Assembly: GCA_014695255.1 (NCBI GenBank)
Contig: JACJNX010000093.1
Location: 1 to 64,000, forward strand
DNA: 64,000 bases
DNA from: Cyanobacteria bacterium FACHB-63
Lineage (GTDB): Bacteria; Cyanobacteriota; Cyanobacteriia; Leptolyngbyales; Leptolyngbyaceae
Direction of reading: 5' to 3'
Part shown: piece by piece, positions 48,520 through 58,727 of the stretch
Layout: each line of letters starts with the position of its first letter
Position numbering within the stretch: position 1 is the first letter of the stretch
Notes under the pieces: generated by a model
The model's database searches: none
Told to the model about the DNA's origin: nothing
Seen by the model: only the letters and a program-made list of their open reading frames with translations
Program-made: the position numbers and the translations under genes

Positions 48520-50910
48520 TTATTCAGATTCGCCAATGAGGGTAAAAGCTGCCCAGCCGATTGGGTCAGGATAGGATTGCATTGTTTCAAGCATGGCAGC
48601 GCGTAAAGACTGAGCTTTGTTTGGAGTACGCTGGAGATTTTGATAAAACGAGGTCATCAGGAAAGAGGTTTGCTCATCGGGAACTTTGCGAAGAGAGACA
48701 ATCACGGTGGGAACTCCGGTGGAGATCCAGGCACGAGATAAGCCAATAACACCATCTCCGGTGATTCTGCCACTTCCGGTGTCGCAGGCACTTAGGACAA
48801 CTAATTCTGCGGATAGATTGAGGTTGAAGATTTCGCTGGAGGTCAGTAAGCCGTCATCTTGATGGAATGGAGAAAGCGCGATCGCGCCTGGTAATTCTTT
48901 TTGGATTGCGCCTGTTTCAGTTCCGTATTCTAAAAGTCCGTGTGTTGCGAGATGAATGAATCTAGCTTTAGCCAGTTTGGGAAGGATGATTGCTTTAGTC
49001 GCTTGATTGCCAATCAGAGGATTGGTTTTGAATAGAGATGCGATCACTTGAGCTTCTTCTTCTGAACCCGGTAAAGGAGGGAGTTGTTTAGGCGATTCGC
49101 CAGCTTTTAGCACGACTTTCGGCATGATGGGATTGCCGACGATCAGAACAGATTGATTGTTTGTAGTGCGTTTTCGCTGTTGATGCGTGAATTCCAAAAC
49201 TTGGATTGAGGGAGCAGTGAGAATCGTGTGTTGTTCGATCAGAAATTTGCCTTGTGAGTTTTGGAGCGCGGCAAAGGGAACTAAGAAGAGGGATTCTTGT
49301 GGAATGAAGATGATGGACTGATTTGGATTTTTGGGAAGAAGTTCTTCGATCGGGGAAATCAACAGTTGATATAGCTCTTTGAGTCCTGGATATTCGCGGG
49401 ATTCTTCTTTTTGCAGGGATTTTGTATCTGAGGTGCAAAGATCTGTTGGAAGCAAGCAGAGTGAGGATTGAACTAACGATCGTAGTGTTGTTTGCTGTTT
49501 CCACAATGTCTTGAGATCGACTTGACGAAAGCTTACTTTACCCGTGGGTTGAACCACCCAGATATGAAGTGCGGCTTCTCGACCGCGTTGTTTGCCGCGA
49601 AATTTGAACAGTTCATCCGGCACGATCGAGTAAGAAACCAGTGTGGCGTTCTGTTGCTTTGCAATCTGGCGAATTTTGTCGATCGAGGGAGTGACTAGCA
49701 ATTGTTTTTTAGCATTGAAGCGAGTCGCTAGGAGTTGCGCGAATGCCCGAACTCGTCCTTGCTCTGTGGCTTCTAGAGCCGCTTCAGGTTTGTTGTCAGC
49801 AACGTAGACTTGCTGAAGCAGATTGTAGGTCGAAACCTGTGTATCGAAGATGTTAATTTGCTCAAAGTCGCTGAGTTGCGATCGCACTTGATCTAGAAGC
49901 TTGACTGCGATACGAAGTTCGGTTTCGGCTTCAGAGAGACGACGGGCTGCGAGGAAAGCATGAGCGAGGTTATTTCGGGCAAGAGCTTCTGAGCGAGGAT
50001 CTTGGCTGGCTTTCGCGATCGCAAGACTTTGCTGATGGGCTTGAATTGCTTTGGGATAGTCTTTCTGATCTTCATAAATCAAGCCTAAGTTGCCGAGTGC
50101 ATCGCCTTGGAGTCGTCGATCGCTGATTTTCTGAGCTAGAGTTAGTCCTTGCTGATAGTATTGAATGCCTAAGTTATTGTGTCCTAGCACATGATGGGTT
50201 GTACCTAGATTGATGAGGATGCCAACTTGGAGGGGTAGATCTTGAATCGATTCAGCAATTTTCAAGCTTTGTTGATAGAAGGCGAGTGCTTTTTGATCAT
50301 CCCCAATACTGGTGTAAGCGGCTCCTAAGTTACTTAAAACATTGCCTTGTGCTGTGAGATTATTGAGTTGTTGCGCGATCGCTAAACTTTTTTCGTAAAC
50401 TGCGATCGCTTGATCATAATTTCCGATCGTGGCGTAAGTATTGCCTAAATTGCTCAAAAGCTGTCCTTCAGCTTGATGATTCTGTAATCTGCGAAAGATC
50501 GTTAATGCTTCCTGTTGAGACTCGATCGATTGTGAATAGTTGCCTAAGTTTTTGTAGGCAACTCCTAGGTTGCCGAGTGCTTGTGCTTGCGCTTCTTGAT
50601 TGTTCAATGCTTTCGCAATTTGCAGTAACTCCTGAGCATACTGGATCGTTTTGCGATGATCAGCGATCGCTAAATATCCTGCGCTCAGTGCTCCAAGGGT
50701 TGCGCCTTCGCCTTGTTGATCGTCCAATTGTCGAAACTGCTGGAGTGCTTGCTGCCAAGATTTTAGAGCGGCATCGATTTGGTTGGATTGATATTGCTCA
50801 ACGCCTTGTTGGTACAATTGGGCAGGGAAAGACTGCGATCGAGCAATATCTTGTCCCGTGAAAAGTGCAAGACTAAGCAAGAAAGAAGCGAGAATCGATC
50901 GAACCTTCAT
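48520..50910 (-). CDS. Exported TPR-CHAT caspase-like protein
   Basis: A 796-residue protein. A signal peptide (ILASFLLSLALFTGQDIA) is followed by about eight to nine tetratricopeptide repeats (about 30-350) and a CHAT peptidase domain with an intact His-Cys dyad: H657 in HLATHGLLEYG and C709 in LSACDTGSG. CHAT proteases are caspase/separase relatives. Export would place this one in the periplasm. Its ATG shares one base with the TpsA stop (TAATG at 50910), so it is co-translated with the secreted adhesin-like protein, which is therefore a candidate substrate (inference). Confidence 0.88.
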   Translation of the reverse strand: MKVRSILASFLLSLALFTGQDIARSQSFPAQLYQQGVEQYQSNQIDAALKSWQQALQQFRQLDDQQGEGATLGALSAGYLAIADHRKTIQYAQELLQIAKALNNQEAQAQALGNLGVAYKNLGNYSQSIESQQEALTIFRRLQNHQAEGQLLSNLGNTYATIGNYDQAIAVYEKSLAIAQQLNNLTAQGNVLSNLGAAYTSIGDDQKALAFYQQSLKIAESIQDLPLQVGILINLGTTHHVLGHNNLGIQYYQQGLTLAQKISDRRLQGDALGNLGLIYEDQKDYPKAIQAHQQSLAIAKASQDPRSEALARNNLAHAFLAARRLSEAETELRIAVKLLDQVRSQLSDFEQINIFDTQVSTYNLLQQVYVADNKPEAALEATEQGRVRAFAQLLATRFNAKKQLLVTPSIDKIRQIAKQQNATLVSYSIVPDELFKFRGKQRGREAALHIWVVQPTGKVSFRQVDLKTLWKQQTTLRSLVQSSLCLLPTDLCTSDTKSLQKEESREYPGLKELYQLLISPIEELLPKNPNQSIIFIPQESLFLVPFAALQNSQGKFLIEQHTILTAPSIQVLEFTHQQRKRTTNNQSVLIVGNPIMPKVVLKAGESPKQLPPLPGSEEEAQVIASLFKTNPLIGNQATKAIILPKLAKARFIHLATHGLLEYGTETGAIQKELPGAIALSPFHQDDGLLTSSEIFNLNLSAELVVLSACDTGSGRITGDGVIGLSRAWISTGVPTVIVSLRKVPDEQTSFLMTSFYQNLQRTPNKAQSLRAAMLETMQSYPDPIGWAAFTLIGESE

Positions 50911-52592
50911 TACTTATCTACAACTTGAAGAACATTGCCTTCAGTCGAGGAACCTGCACAGGAATTGCTAGAAGTCGTTGTGCCGCGCTGGGGTGTAGAA
51001 TTGTTCGAGGCAACAGCGGTAGAGCGAGTATCACACTGATCTCCTGTTGTTCGAGTGAATTGCCGTTGAACGGTCTGCGGATCAGGGCGATTCGGGCGAG
51101 GAACGGCGGTGATGCTGAAGCCAGAAGTTAAATTAGCCGGAGAGCTAAAGAAACTGCTATCTTTGAAGACAACTCGGAAATTGCCATTTGTCGTCGTAGA
51201 GCCAATTGCACCACGAGTTCCACTCGCATCTTCAGGAAAAATAAATGGGGTAATGAGCGTCGCATCAATCCGGCTTGGATCTTCGTTAAAATTCGTGATG
51301 CCGCCTGTTACAAAAGAAGTCCCGCTGTGTGTGATCGCAATTGTGCCAAGCGCCTCATTTGCTCCGATTGGATTGGTTACACCTTCTGATTGCGTAACGT
51401 TTCCACTTGTACGAATACTAAAGTTAGAAGTGTCAAATCCAATCGCTCGAAATAATCCCGCAGCTTTAATCTCAACATTTCCACCCTTGCCCCCTACACT
51501 GAAATTACCTGTCCCTGTGTTAATCCACGCAACCGTAATGTCTCCAGTTTGAGAGGAGAGCTTGACATCTCCTCCACGGGTCGTTTTATTCAGTATGGCA
51601 GCTAACGTAACTTGCTCTGCTTCGCTATACTCAGATGCTAAAGTCGATAAACTAGAGCCTGTGGTGATCACTCCAGTCGAAAGATTAGTCTGAGCATGGA
51701 GCGAGACGTTTCCTCCAGATAGAAGCTTGCTCGTACTCGTGTCAATCTGGTTTGTCGCAATATCACCGGATGCGATCGCTTGTCCCGACCCCGTCAGTTT
51801 CACAACTCCATTCTCAACGGTGACTCCTGTGGCCTCGTTGGACGGTTTTCCGGTTAAAAGTGCCGGAAGCGAAAGTGGTGTGAACGGCAGGGCATTGATT
51901 TGCTGCTGACTTGCGATCGGTAGCTCTAAGCTCAATACGCTTCCTGAATCAGAAATGCGAACTAACTGATTACCGGGAACAGTTGCGATCGTAATCTTCC
52001 CACCCGGAGCCGAGATCGTTCCCGTACTTACGACCGTTCCACCAACCAGCGTAATGCTTTGACCTTCTTTCTGAATGAGATTTGCTGCATTAAAGATGCT
52101 ACCCGGTTGATTTGTAAAAGCAAAATCTCCTGGATTGCCGACTAAAGCACTATAATTGTTCGTTCCCACAGCATTAAACCACTTACCATCACCAAAGCCG
52201 ATCGCGTTTGCAGTGGTAGCGGTAAAGGCTCCGGTCACATTCAAGCTTGCGCCTTGCCCAAAGATGATTCCGGCTGGATTGATCAAATACAGATTTGAAT
52301 TGCCACCAATCACTTGAATTGCACCATTGATCACCGAAGGATTGCCGCCTACCACTCGACCGAGGATGTTTTGGATCGCAGGACTGGATTGAAACGTTGC
52401 AGTTTGTCCTGCATCCACTCCAAATGTTTGAAAGCTATGGAATAAATTATTTCCGCTGAGTGTTCCGCCTGTGATGTTAAGTGCGTCAACAGATGTATTG
52501 GTTCCGTCACTGGCTGGGGTAATCTGCGCCTGCGCGGGAGATTGTAAAACTTGCAGCAGGAGGAAGGATAGAACAAGCGGTTTCAATTTCAT
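50910..52592 (-). CDS. TpsA-type secreted protein (filamentous hemagglutinin N-terminal domain)
   Basis: A 560-residue exported protein with a signal peptide ending near AQAQ (residue 23), the TPS secretion domain (DALNITGGTLSGNNLFHSF, NSNLYLINPAGIIFGQGASL) and a short beta-helical passenger of Gly/Ser/Thr-rich strands. The C terminus is Ser/Thr/Asn-rich with two Cys (GDQCDTRST, SNSCAGSS). It is short compared with typical adhesins of thousands of residues, but this is common in cyanobacteria. It should be exported by a TpsB, most likely the one at 59267-60994. It overlaps the TPR-CHAT gene by one base. Confidence 0.88.
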   Translation of the reverse strand: MKLKPLVLSFLLLQVLQSPAQAQITPASDGTNTSVDALNITGGTLSGNNLFHSFQTFGVDAGQTATFQSSPAIQNILGRVVGGNPSVINGAIQVIGGNSNLYLINPAGIIFGQGASLNVTGAFTATTANAIGFGDGKWFNAVGTNNYSALVGNPGDFAFTNQPGSIFNAANLIQKEGQSITLVGGTVVSTGTISAPGGKITIATVPGNQLVRISDSGSVLSLELPIASQQQINALPFTPLSLPALLTGKPSNEATGVTVENGVVKLTGSGQAIASGDIATNQIDTSTSKLLSGGNVSLHAQTNLSTGVITTGSSLSTLASEYSEAEQVTLAAILNKTTRGGDVKLSSQTGDITVAWINTGTGNFSVGGKGGNVEIKAAGLFRAIGFDTSNFSIRTSGNVTQSEGVTNPIGANEALGTIAITHSGTSFVTGGITNFNEDPSRIDATLITPFIFPEDASGTRGAIGSTTTNGNFRVVFKDSSFFSSPANLTSGFSITAVPRPNRPDPQTVQRQFTRTTGDQCDTRSTAVASNNSTPQRGTTTSSNSCAGSSTEGNVLQVVDK

Positions 52593-52903
52593 GGGCTTTA
52601 CCTAATTTGAATCCATTGTCGATCGCACTCTGCTGTCTCAATATGATAAGCCCTACACGAATTTACTTCCTGAAACGTAACTATTTTTCACTGTCTCTAA
52701 AAACTGAATGGGTCTGATCTAACTCTGATCTAACAAAGTCCAGCCTATGTAACCTGACAGTTGGGGTACGATCGCCAATTATTTTTCGCGATCGCGCCCT
52801 AATTCTCAAGTAAAAGCTGCTCGGAGGTTTGTCGATCACTGCATAATTCCAAAACTTGGATCGTACTCGGTAAATAGAAACCATTCATACACTTCTCCAA
52901 ATC
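52593..52903. other. Divergent intergenic region, tpsA / DUF6006
   Basis: About 310 bp between divergent genes, so it should contain both promoters. It is AT-rich around 52650-52720. I see no clear operator, terminator or small gene. Confidence 0.4.
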
Positions 52904-53338
52904 ATGAAATCACTCAACCAGCTTTTCCAAAAACGAGTTCTTGGTGTTGCTCTCCTACCTCTCACTGTTTTACTCAGTGTTACTACGGCTCATGCAAGCC
53001 AAGTTGCTTCTGAATGGTACTTTGGCAAATGGAACTGTCAGATTGATGGACGACCCGCCCAAATGCAGTGGAAAGTGGTGGATGCTTCAGAAACGCATTG
53101 TGAGGGCGGAGTTTGCTCCTCGACTTCTGCGGTGAAGGTGGTCGGTGGATTTAGCGACAGTGGAAGCGCTTGGGTTCCTTTAGCAAAGCGATACATTCGC
53201 GGCAATGATTTTGGCATTCGGTATCAAGGTAAAGAGCAGGATAATTGGTTCCTTCGCTACAATCCGCAAACGCGATCGGCAACAGGTTGGACAACTTGGC
53301 GCGGCAACCGATATCCATTAGCTTGCCAAAAACGGTAG
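52904..53338 (+). CDS. Exported DUF6006-like protein
   Basis: A 144-residue exported protein. A signal peptide ends near AHAS (residue 32). The mature beta-rich domain has WYFGKWNCQIDGRPAQMQWK, a Cys pair in HCEGGVCSS, GSAWVPL and DNWFLRYNPQT, then GWTTWRGNRYPLACQ, which I recognise as DUF6006. The function is unknown. It is the only gene on the plus strand within the otherwise minus-strand secretion/CHAT block, and ends 5 bp from the DUF928 stop. Confidence 0.72.
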   Translation: MKSLNQLFQKRVLGVALLPLTVLLSVTTAHASQVASEWYFGKWNCQIDGRPAQMQWKVVDASETHCEGGVCSSTSAVKVVGGFSDSGSAWVPLAKRYIRGNDFGIRYQGKEQDNWFLRYNPQTRSATGWTTWRGNRYPLACQKR

Positions 53339-53343
53339 TCATC

Positions 53344-54111
53344 TCATCGATTCGCGGGTTTGGCGAAGGGCTGAGAAGCAAGCGAATCGAGTTGAGCAGA
53401 CTTCAATAAGTTCGTCCAATCTTGCAGGAGTGCAAGATCAGTGGGTTTGGTTTGACGAGATTGCGCCACCGTTGCGATCGCATCATACCAAATCCCTTTT
53501 TCAGCATAAACTGCTAAAGAAGCTGGCACATTCAATTGAACACGCTGTATCCAACCCTCTGCAAAAATTGGCTCAGGTACTGTGCAATTCATTGTCAGCT
53601 TTAGGTACCAGTGATACGTTTTATTCACTTCCAAAGGCACGTTCGTCAGTGCAACACCTTGAATTCCGGGCGTTTGAGCAGGGGGAAGAGAAGTACGATA
53701 GATTACCTGATTCGAGGGCTTTGCTTCATCTCGGAGAATGACTTGAATATTAGAAATCGAAGCTTTCGTATAAGGCTGATAAAACCACAGCATCGGACGC
53801 TCTGCCGCCGTCAATCCCCAAACTTGAGACGGTAATTTTTTACCTTGTACAGTCTTCGGATATTCAGGCACTAACGCGGTTAAGCGCTCAGAAGTTGCCT
53901 CACAATCTCCACGACTTGCTGCACCTCGACGATTGCCAGCGGCTCCTCGATTCGGAGGTGTGGGCAATCTGAACTGAGCCGCCATCGTTGCACTAGAAGA
54001 CAACAAATTGATCGCTGTTCCTAGCATGATAGGGATCGCAGTCACGCTTACGTGTGCCATAGGTATCGCACAACTCAAACTAGAGAGTAATGTCAGTAAA
54101 CGAAGTTTCAT
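53344..54111 (-). CDS. Exported DUF928 protein
   Basis: A 255-residue protein with a long N-terminal signal/anchor region, followed by the DUF928 domain: TALVPEYPKTVQGKK, ERPMLWFYQPY, a TYHWYLKLTMNC strand, and a C-terminal helical WYDAIATVAQSR segment. DUF928 proteins are nearly restricted to cyanobacteria and are found beside CHASE2/CHAT proteins and TPS genes, as here. Its start overlaps the stop of the CHAT-CHASE2 gene by 4 nt. The function is unknown; it may be a periplasmic partner of the CHASE2 sensor domain. Confidence 0.85.
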   Translation of the reverse strand: MKLRLLTLLSSLSCAIPMAHVSVTAIPIMLGTAINLLSSSATMAAQFRLPTPPNRGAAGNRRGAASRGDCEATSERLTALVPEYPKTVQGKKLPSQVWGLTAAERPMLWFYQPYTKASISNIQVILRDEAKPSNQVIYRTSLPPAQTPGIQGVALTNVPLEVNKTYHWYLKLTMNCTVPEPIFAEGWIQRVQLNVPASLAVYAEKGIWYDAIATVAQSRQTKPTDLALLQDWTNLLKSAQLDSLASQPFAKPANR

Positions 54112-56429
54112 GATTCGATTTTATTTTGGTGAACAGCGAACGCGCTAATGCTACCACTTACAATCAAAGCAATTCCAGCAGGCACAAACGGAACCCAGAT
54201 TCCAATATTTAACAGTGCTAAACATGAGCCGAACAACAAAGCGATCGCTGCACCTCCTGCAAAAGCGAGTTGAACCGGACGACGAAAGACGAATCCATCG
54301 ATCGCACCCAGCACTGCCCAGCTCCAAACCCAGAGTAATTCACCTCCCAGCGACCAGCTTCGTAGCATTCTACGTCCGTCTAGAGCAGCGCTGATGAGTT
54401 GACTTGTCATCTGTGTTTGTAACACGACTCCCGGAATCGATTGAATGTTCCCATCAGGGGTTTTGTAAGGAGTCAAAGCTCGATCGTGAAAGCTTTCCGC
54501 CGTTGTTCCAATCAAGACAATGCGACCTTTAACTAATTCTGCGCTAAGCTTTCCAGCGAGGACTTGAGATAAAGTAATTCGAGGTGCGATATCGAGTAGA
54601 GTTGGAGTCGATCGATAGTTCATCAGAATCTGATGTCCACGCGAATCGAGTTGCTGATAGCCTCCAGTATGCGCTTCTAAGGGTGCAAGTTCTAACTGAC
54701 CAAGCTTCCAAGTTTCATTGTCTTTAAATTCGAGTGAGATGCCGCGAGTGGCTAAGTAGCGCAATGCAAGCTGCACACTTAAAGCATAAGAAGCCATGCA
54801 AGGCGAAGCAGGAGAAGGAGTCAGCGCGAGATAGTGACGACGCACAATTTGATCAGAATCGAGCAAGATATCACTAAATCCTTGTCGATCGACATCAATT
54901 TCAGGCGGGGCAGCAACACCCGGATCGCCTCCCTCTTCACTGACTTTACAGACTCCGAGAATCCGATCGCTGTTTTTCATCTGTTTTGCCAATGCTGCGT
55001 AAGGCTTACTTACGGGATAGTCGCGATAGATGTCTAAGCCGATCGCAACAGGTTGATATGCTGCTAATTTCTGAATCAGTTTTGCCAGCGAACTATCGGA
55101 GAGGGATCCTCTGCGGGGTTCTGGATCTTTGAGTTGCGATCGCACATCGTCTTCGGTCACTGTAACAATCAAAAATCGCGAATCGGGCTTTTCGGCTGGA
55201 CGTAATCGCATCAGTTGATCAAATGCACTCAGTTCCCAAGCCTGCAACAGTCCTAGATGGCGACCTCCCATGATTAGACTTGTGATTCCAATGCTCGCTG
55301 CTAACGCCCACCGGAACGATCGTCCTTTTGTCGATCGAACTTTGGGAATGGGCTTGACTTGCTGCAAATTTTGCCAAGTTAGCGGCAAGACTGCTGGGTT
55401 TTGAAACATTACAGGTAGCCAACTTGCACAGGGAAACTCGCCTTCTAAGCCTTGCAAAAATTCTCTTGCTTGCCGCACTGAGTAATGCAAAGATTCGCCG
55501 CCTGAGAAGGCTTGAAGTAACTGTTTGAGAAATTCCTGAGCAACGCGATCGGGCACAGGTTCGCGCATCACTATCAATTGCGGAATGTGCAGTTGTTCTA
55601 GCTCGTAAGCGAGTCCTAATCCATCACAAGAATTAAAGACTGCAAGCTGCAAGCCTTTGGCGATCGCACGTCGCAATCCATAGCGCAACTCTTCCAGCGT
55701 CAAGCTTTCCGAAGGATTAAGATAAAGTCTGCCGTGCTGCTGTTCGGTGGTGCTATGTCCCGCAAAAAATAAGATATCCCAAGCTTGATCCCACAAATCG
55801 CGATAGACCTGTTGTCGAGAAGGTTCTACTAAAAAGGTCACATCTGCATTCGGCAATGCTTCTAGTAGCTGTCGATCGGCTTCTGTATCAATCCCTTGTC
55901 GATCGCCCAAAATCGCCAAGATTCTGACCCGATCGTGGGTTCGCTCTGGCAAATTAACTCGTTCGGGCGAACTGCTGAGTAGAACCTCTGTCTGCGGGTA
56001 GCGCTCGATAAAGTCCCAAACGTGCCAGGGTAAGCGGTAGAGTTGAGCATCATTGGTTCTGAGCAAAATCTCGATCGAATCTTGCGTCGCTAACGTTTCG
56101 CGCAAACGCTGCTCGATCAGTTGAAACTCTGGCGAGGCTAACCATTGTTTTAGTCGCGTTTGTAAAGTGTTTGAGACGGTTCTACAGTCTTGGATCTCTG
56201 ATAGCTTTCCGGTCTGAACTGAGATACTTTCTAGCGAGATGCGAGTCACGCCTAAACTCTGGCGATAGTGTTGTTGCCATTGAGTAAGCTGATCCAGTAG
56301 ATCGGGCGCAGCAGGAAGTGAGCCGATCGCTTCAGTAAACACAGGAGTATTGCGATCGCTAATTTCGAGAATCACCCGAAATCCCTGTTCTAAGCTGCCA
56401 TCACATCGGAGAACTACCCGCTTACTCAT
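54108..56429 (-). CDS. CHAT-CHASE2 membrane protein
   Basis: A 773-residue protein. The N-terminal cytoplasmic CHAT domain (about 70-350) keeps H225 in FFAGHSTTE and C268 in FNSCDGLG. A transmembrane helix near 370-390 leads to a periplasmic CHASE2 sensor domain (about 395-690; LMRLRPAEKPDSRFLIVTV, AIGLDIYRD, IVLIGTTAESFHD). Three C-terminal transmembrane helices follow. CHASE2 usually precedes kinases or cyclases; here it is coupled to a caspase-like protease, so an outside signal could control proteolysis inside. It overlaps DUF1822 and DUF928 by 4 nt each, forming a tight operon. Confidence 0.9.
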   Translation of the reverse strand: MSKRVVLRCDGSLEQGFRVILEISDRNTPVFTEAIGSLPAAPDLLDQLTQWQQHYRQSLGVTRISLESISVQTGKLSEIQDCRTVSNTLQTRLKQWLASPEFQLIEQRLRETLATQDSIEILLRTNDAQLYRLPWHVWDFIERYPQTEVLLSSSPERVNLPERTHDRVRILAILGDRQGIDTEADRQLLEALPNADVTFLVEPSRQQVYRDLWDQAWDILFFAGHSTTEQQHGRLYLNPSESLTLEELRYGLRRAIAKGLQLAVFNSCDGLGLAYELEQLHIPQLIVMREPVPDRVAQEFLKQLLQAFSGGESLHYSVRQAREFLQGLEGEFPCASWLPVMFQNPAVLPLTWQNLQQVKPIPKVRSTKGRSFRWALAASIGITSLIMGGRHLGLLQAWELSAFDQLMRLRPAEKPDSRFLIVTVTEDDVRSQLKDPEPRRGSLSDSSLAKLIQKLAAYQPVAIGLDIYRDYPVSKPYAALAKQMKNSDRILGVCKVSEEGGDPGVAAPPEIDVDRQGFSDILLDSDQIVRRHYLALTPSPASPCMASYALSVQLALRYLATRGISLEFKDNETWKLGQLELAPLEAHTGGYQQLDSRGHQILMNYRSTPTLLDIAPRITLSQVLAGKLSAELVKGRIVLIGTTAESFHDRALTPYKTPDGNIQSIPGVVLQTQMTSQLISAALDGRRMLRSWSLGGELLWVWSWAVLGAIDGFVFRRPVQLAFAGGAAIALLFGSCLALLNIGIWVPFVPAGIALIVSGSISAFAVHQNKIES

Positions 56430-57547
56430 AGGATGAACCGCTCCGTCAGTGTTTGTCCATCACAAGTAATTTCAACTTGGAACGACTCACCTTCACTAGC
56501 TCGAAACTGTAGCTGCATTGTTTCTGTGACCGCAGCACTTGCCCGCCCAATCTCACTCCCATTCTCTGAAAGTAATCTCAACTGCGTTGCTCCCGGTAGA
56601 TAAGTCGCTCCGCCTGCGGAATGAATCTGTAATCGGATTCGCCGCTCAGTCTCGCTTACAGGCGAAATGCCAATTACCAACGCAATCTGTCCTGTCGCAA
56701 AACCATAGGCTTTGGCGCGGTAAATCTCACCTTCGATCGCTTGTGCTGCATCAGGACTACGAACCGCGATCGCGATTTGTTGCGGTAAAAGAATGCGATC
56801 GAGCAATTGCCATGCTGCATCAATCTGCCCTTGAAGCCATTGATTCAAACGAATCGGAGGTTGATAAAGTCTCTGCCGTAAGCTTGAATTCTCTAGTAGC
56901 GCAGCCCAGGAAGTAAAGGGAATCTCTAGGCGTGGAAGCACAACCTGGCTTAATCGTTCAATTAACCGATCCGCTTGCGCCGCTGGTAAAGTCGGAATTG
57001 GAGCGATCGTGGCTCTTGTTTGATCCGCTGTGAAATGAGGATAAGACAACCACAGCGCATTTAAATCAGCATTCAAATCTTCAACATCTAAACAGTACGT
57101 TCGATCGTTTGGATCGTAAGTGCTTGCTTTCAGTTCTTGATGAGTTGCATAACCATAAATTCGGAGTTCGCTTTCAGCGATTTGCACGGCTAGATAGTAA
57201 TCTGCTGCCCACTGAGGAATATCAATCCATTCTTGCGGAACTTCTAGTTCGGTTTGGTCGATCGCGTCCGTTGGAATCAGTGCAATTCGCACCGTTCCGA
57301 CCGTGATCACTGAGCCATTGACAAAATTCCAAATTGATCGAGATTCAGTCGCATTCGTCCAAGCATTTGTCGATGGAAGATAGTCTCTTATCCAAATCAG
57401 GCACGATTCTAGGCAAAGCTGATTCAAATAAGCAGTCCATCGTCCCAATTCGGTGGGCATCGATCGACTAAATTGCCAGGCCGCCGCCCGCGTTTCCGAT
57501 GAGACCTCAATCACCCAATCTTGGGGTTCGACAAACGTTGAAACCAT
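56426..57547 (-). CDS. DUF1822 family protein
   Basis: A 373-residue soluble protein recognised as DUF1822 from its N-terminal SRSMPTELGRWTAYLNQLCL, the middle DIPQWAADYYLAVQI and GYATHQELK, and a C-terminal Ig-like beta region (PGATQLRLLSENGSEIGRAS). No catalytic motif is known. Start chosen at 57547 (MVSTFVEP), one base after the sigma factor stop. A start 18 nt upstream would overlap. It overlaps the CHAT-CHASE2 gene by 4 nt, and members of the family commonly sit in exactly this order, so it may link the sigma factor to the CHAT protein. Confidence 0.82.
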   Translation of the reverse strand: MVSTFVEPQDWVIEVSSETRAAAWQFSRSMPTELGRWTAYLNQLCLESCLIWIRDYLPSTNAWTNATESRSIWNFVNGSVITVGTVRIALIPTDAIDQTELEVPQEWIDIPQWAADYYLAVQIAESELRIYGYATHQELKASTYDPNDRTYCLDVEDLNADLNALWLSYPHFTADQTRATIAPIPTLPAAQADRLIERLSQVVLPRLEIPFTSWAALLENSSLRQRLYQPPIRLNQWLQGQIDAAWQLLDRILLPQQIAIAVRSPDAAQAIEGEIYRAKAYGFATGQIALVIGISPVSETERRIRLQIHSAGGATYLPGATQLRLLSENGSEIGRASAAVTETMQLQFRASEGESFQVEITCDGQTLTERFIL

Positions 57548-57548
57548 A

Positions 57549-58727
57549 TCAATTCTCCGGGACAATCACATCATGAACAATCAGCCATGCTCTTAAGGCT
57601 GTACTAATCTGTTTAACTTCTGTTGGGTTGGGGAATCGGTTGAACTGGGACTGACTCCAGTTTATTAAAGTATTGAGCAATGCCTCTTCTGCTTTCTTCA
57701 ATCGCCGAGAAACTGTCGGTTGGCTAAGTTTCAAATGGGCTGCTAATTCTTGCTGAGAAAGCTTTTGTTGATAAAACAGTTGTAAAATTTCTCTCAGGTC
57801 GGCATTGAGTTCAGATAAGGCTTGATCCAGCACAGTTTGAAGCTGAGATCGTTGTTCTTTTCGCTCTGTAATGTCCTCTTGCTTGATCGCGCTGTCCAGC
57901 AGCGATTCCGATGAGCTTGCTAATGTATCTTGAATTTCTCCGGCTTCCTGTCCAATTTGAGTGCGATTGAGCGAATCAACTGCGGGATAAAGGTACGATC
58001 GAATCCATCGAGCGAGTTTGGTCAATCGGACTTCAATCTGTTCAGCAGTCAGCGCAGAACCTGAAACAGAGAACTCTTTACGTTTGGAATTGTAGAAGTT
58101 CGCGATCGCAGTCCAAACTTCAGCATTCGGCTTCGGTAATTGTTCTCTCGTCTCAGATGGAACATACAAAGTCTTAAAGCAAAACCAAGCAAACTGATAT
58201 TGATCTGCCTCTGTCGCAACGACTCCAGCATGAGTAATCACTTCACCAATTCGCTTTTTGCTGACTCGCCGCAACAATGACCAATCCGAGCAGATATCTG
58301 CCGCTTGACGTTGCCGTAGCATATCTTTCAGAACATTGGTCAGAACAACGGATGCGTAAGACTTTAATGCAATTCCACGATCGGAAGAAAAGCTTTTGAG
58401 AACCCGCTGAATTTCTCCATTCGTAATCTGGAAATAGTCCGCAACCGTGTACTGCACCGCCTTAAATCGTTGTGAAATCTGCTGAGCAACCCAGTAGCAC
58501 GATTCTTGTAGATAAGCACTCAGATGAGACTCAGCAAATTGGTTCTGACTTTGCCATTGTTTGAACCAATAGAGCGACCAAATCTTATCTGAGGCTTCAG
58601 AGCTATCTTCTAAGCAGCTTTGCATACTCCGTCTTAACCTCGAATCAATCATCCATTTTCGGAAGTATTCATCTTCCAAAACGGCAAAGGTTGAGAATTG
58701 ATCGAGCAGTTGAGTTCGAGGGTGCAT
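57549..58727 (-). CDS. Sigma-70-family alternative sigma factor
   Basis: About 392 residues. The C-terminal region 4 is clear: a helix-turn-helix LSQQELAAHLKLSQPTVSRR followed by LKKAEEALL. Regions resembling sigma 2 lie around ALKSYASVVLTNVLKDMLRQ. The remaining N-terminal and middle parts are long and unusual for an ECF factor. It is the first gene of the four-gene operon with DUF1822, CHAT-CHASE2 and DUF928. I prefer the ATG at 58727 (MHPRTQLLDQF), because the 30 upstream codons look non-conserved. No anti-sigma gene is recognised. Confidence 0.82.
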   Translation of the reverse strand: MHPRTQLLDQFSTFAVLEDEYFRKWMIDSRLRRSMQSCLEDSSEASDKIWSLYWFKQWQSQNQFAESHLSAYLQESCYWVAQQISQRFKAVQYTVADYFQITNGEIQRVLKSFSSDRGIALKSYASVVLTNVLKDMLRQRQAADICSDWSLLRRVSKKRIGEVITHAGVVATEADQYQFAWFCFKTLYVPSETREQLPKPNAEVWTAIANFYNSKRKEFSVSGSALTAEQIEVRLTKLARWIRSYLYPAVDSLNRTQIGQEAGEIQDTLASSSESLLDSAIKQEDITERKEQRSQLQTVLDQALSELNADLREILQLFYQQKLSQQELAAHLKLSQPTVSRRLKKAEEALLNTLINWSQSQFNRFPNPTEVKQISTALRAWLIVHDVIVPEN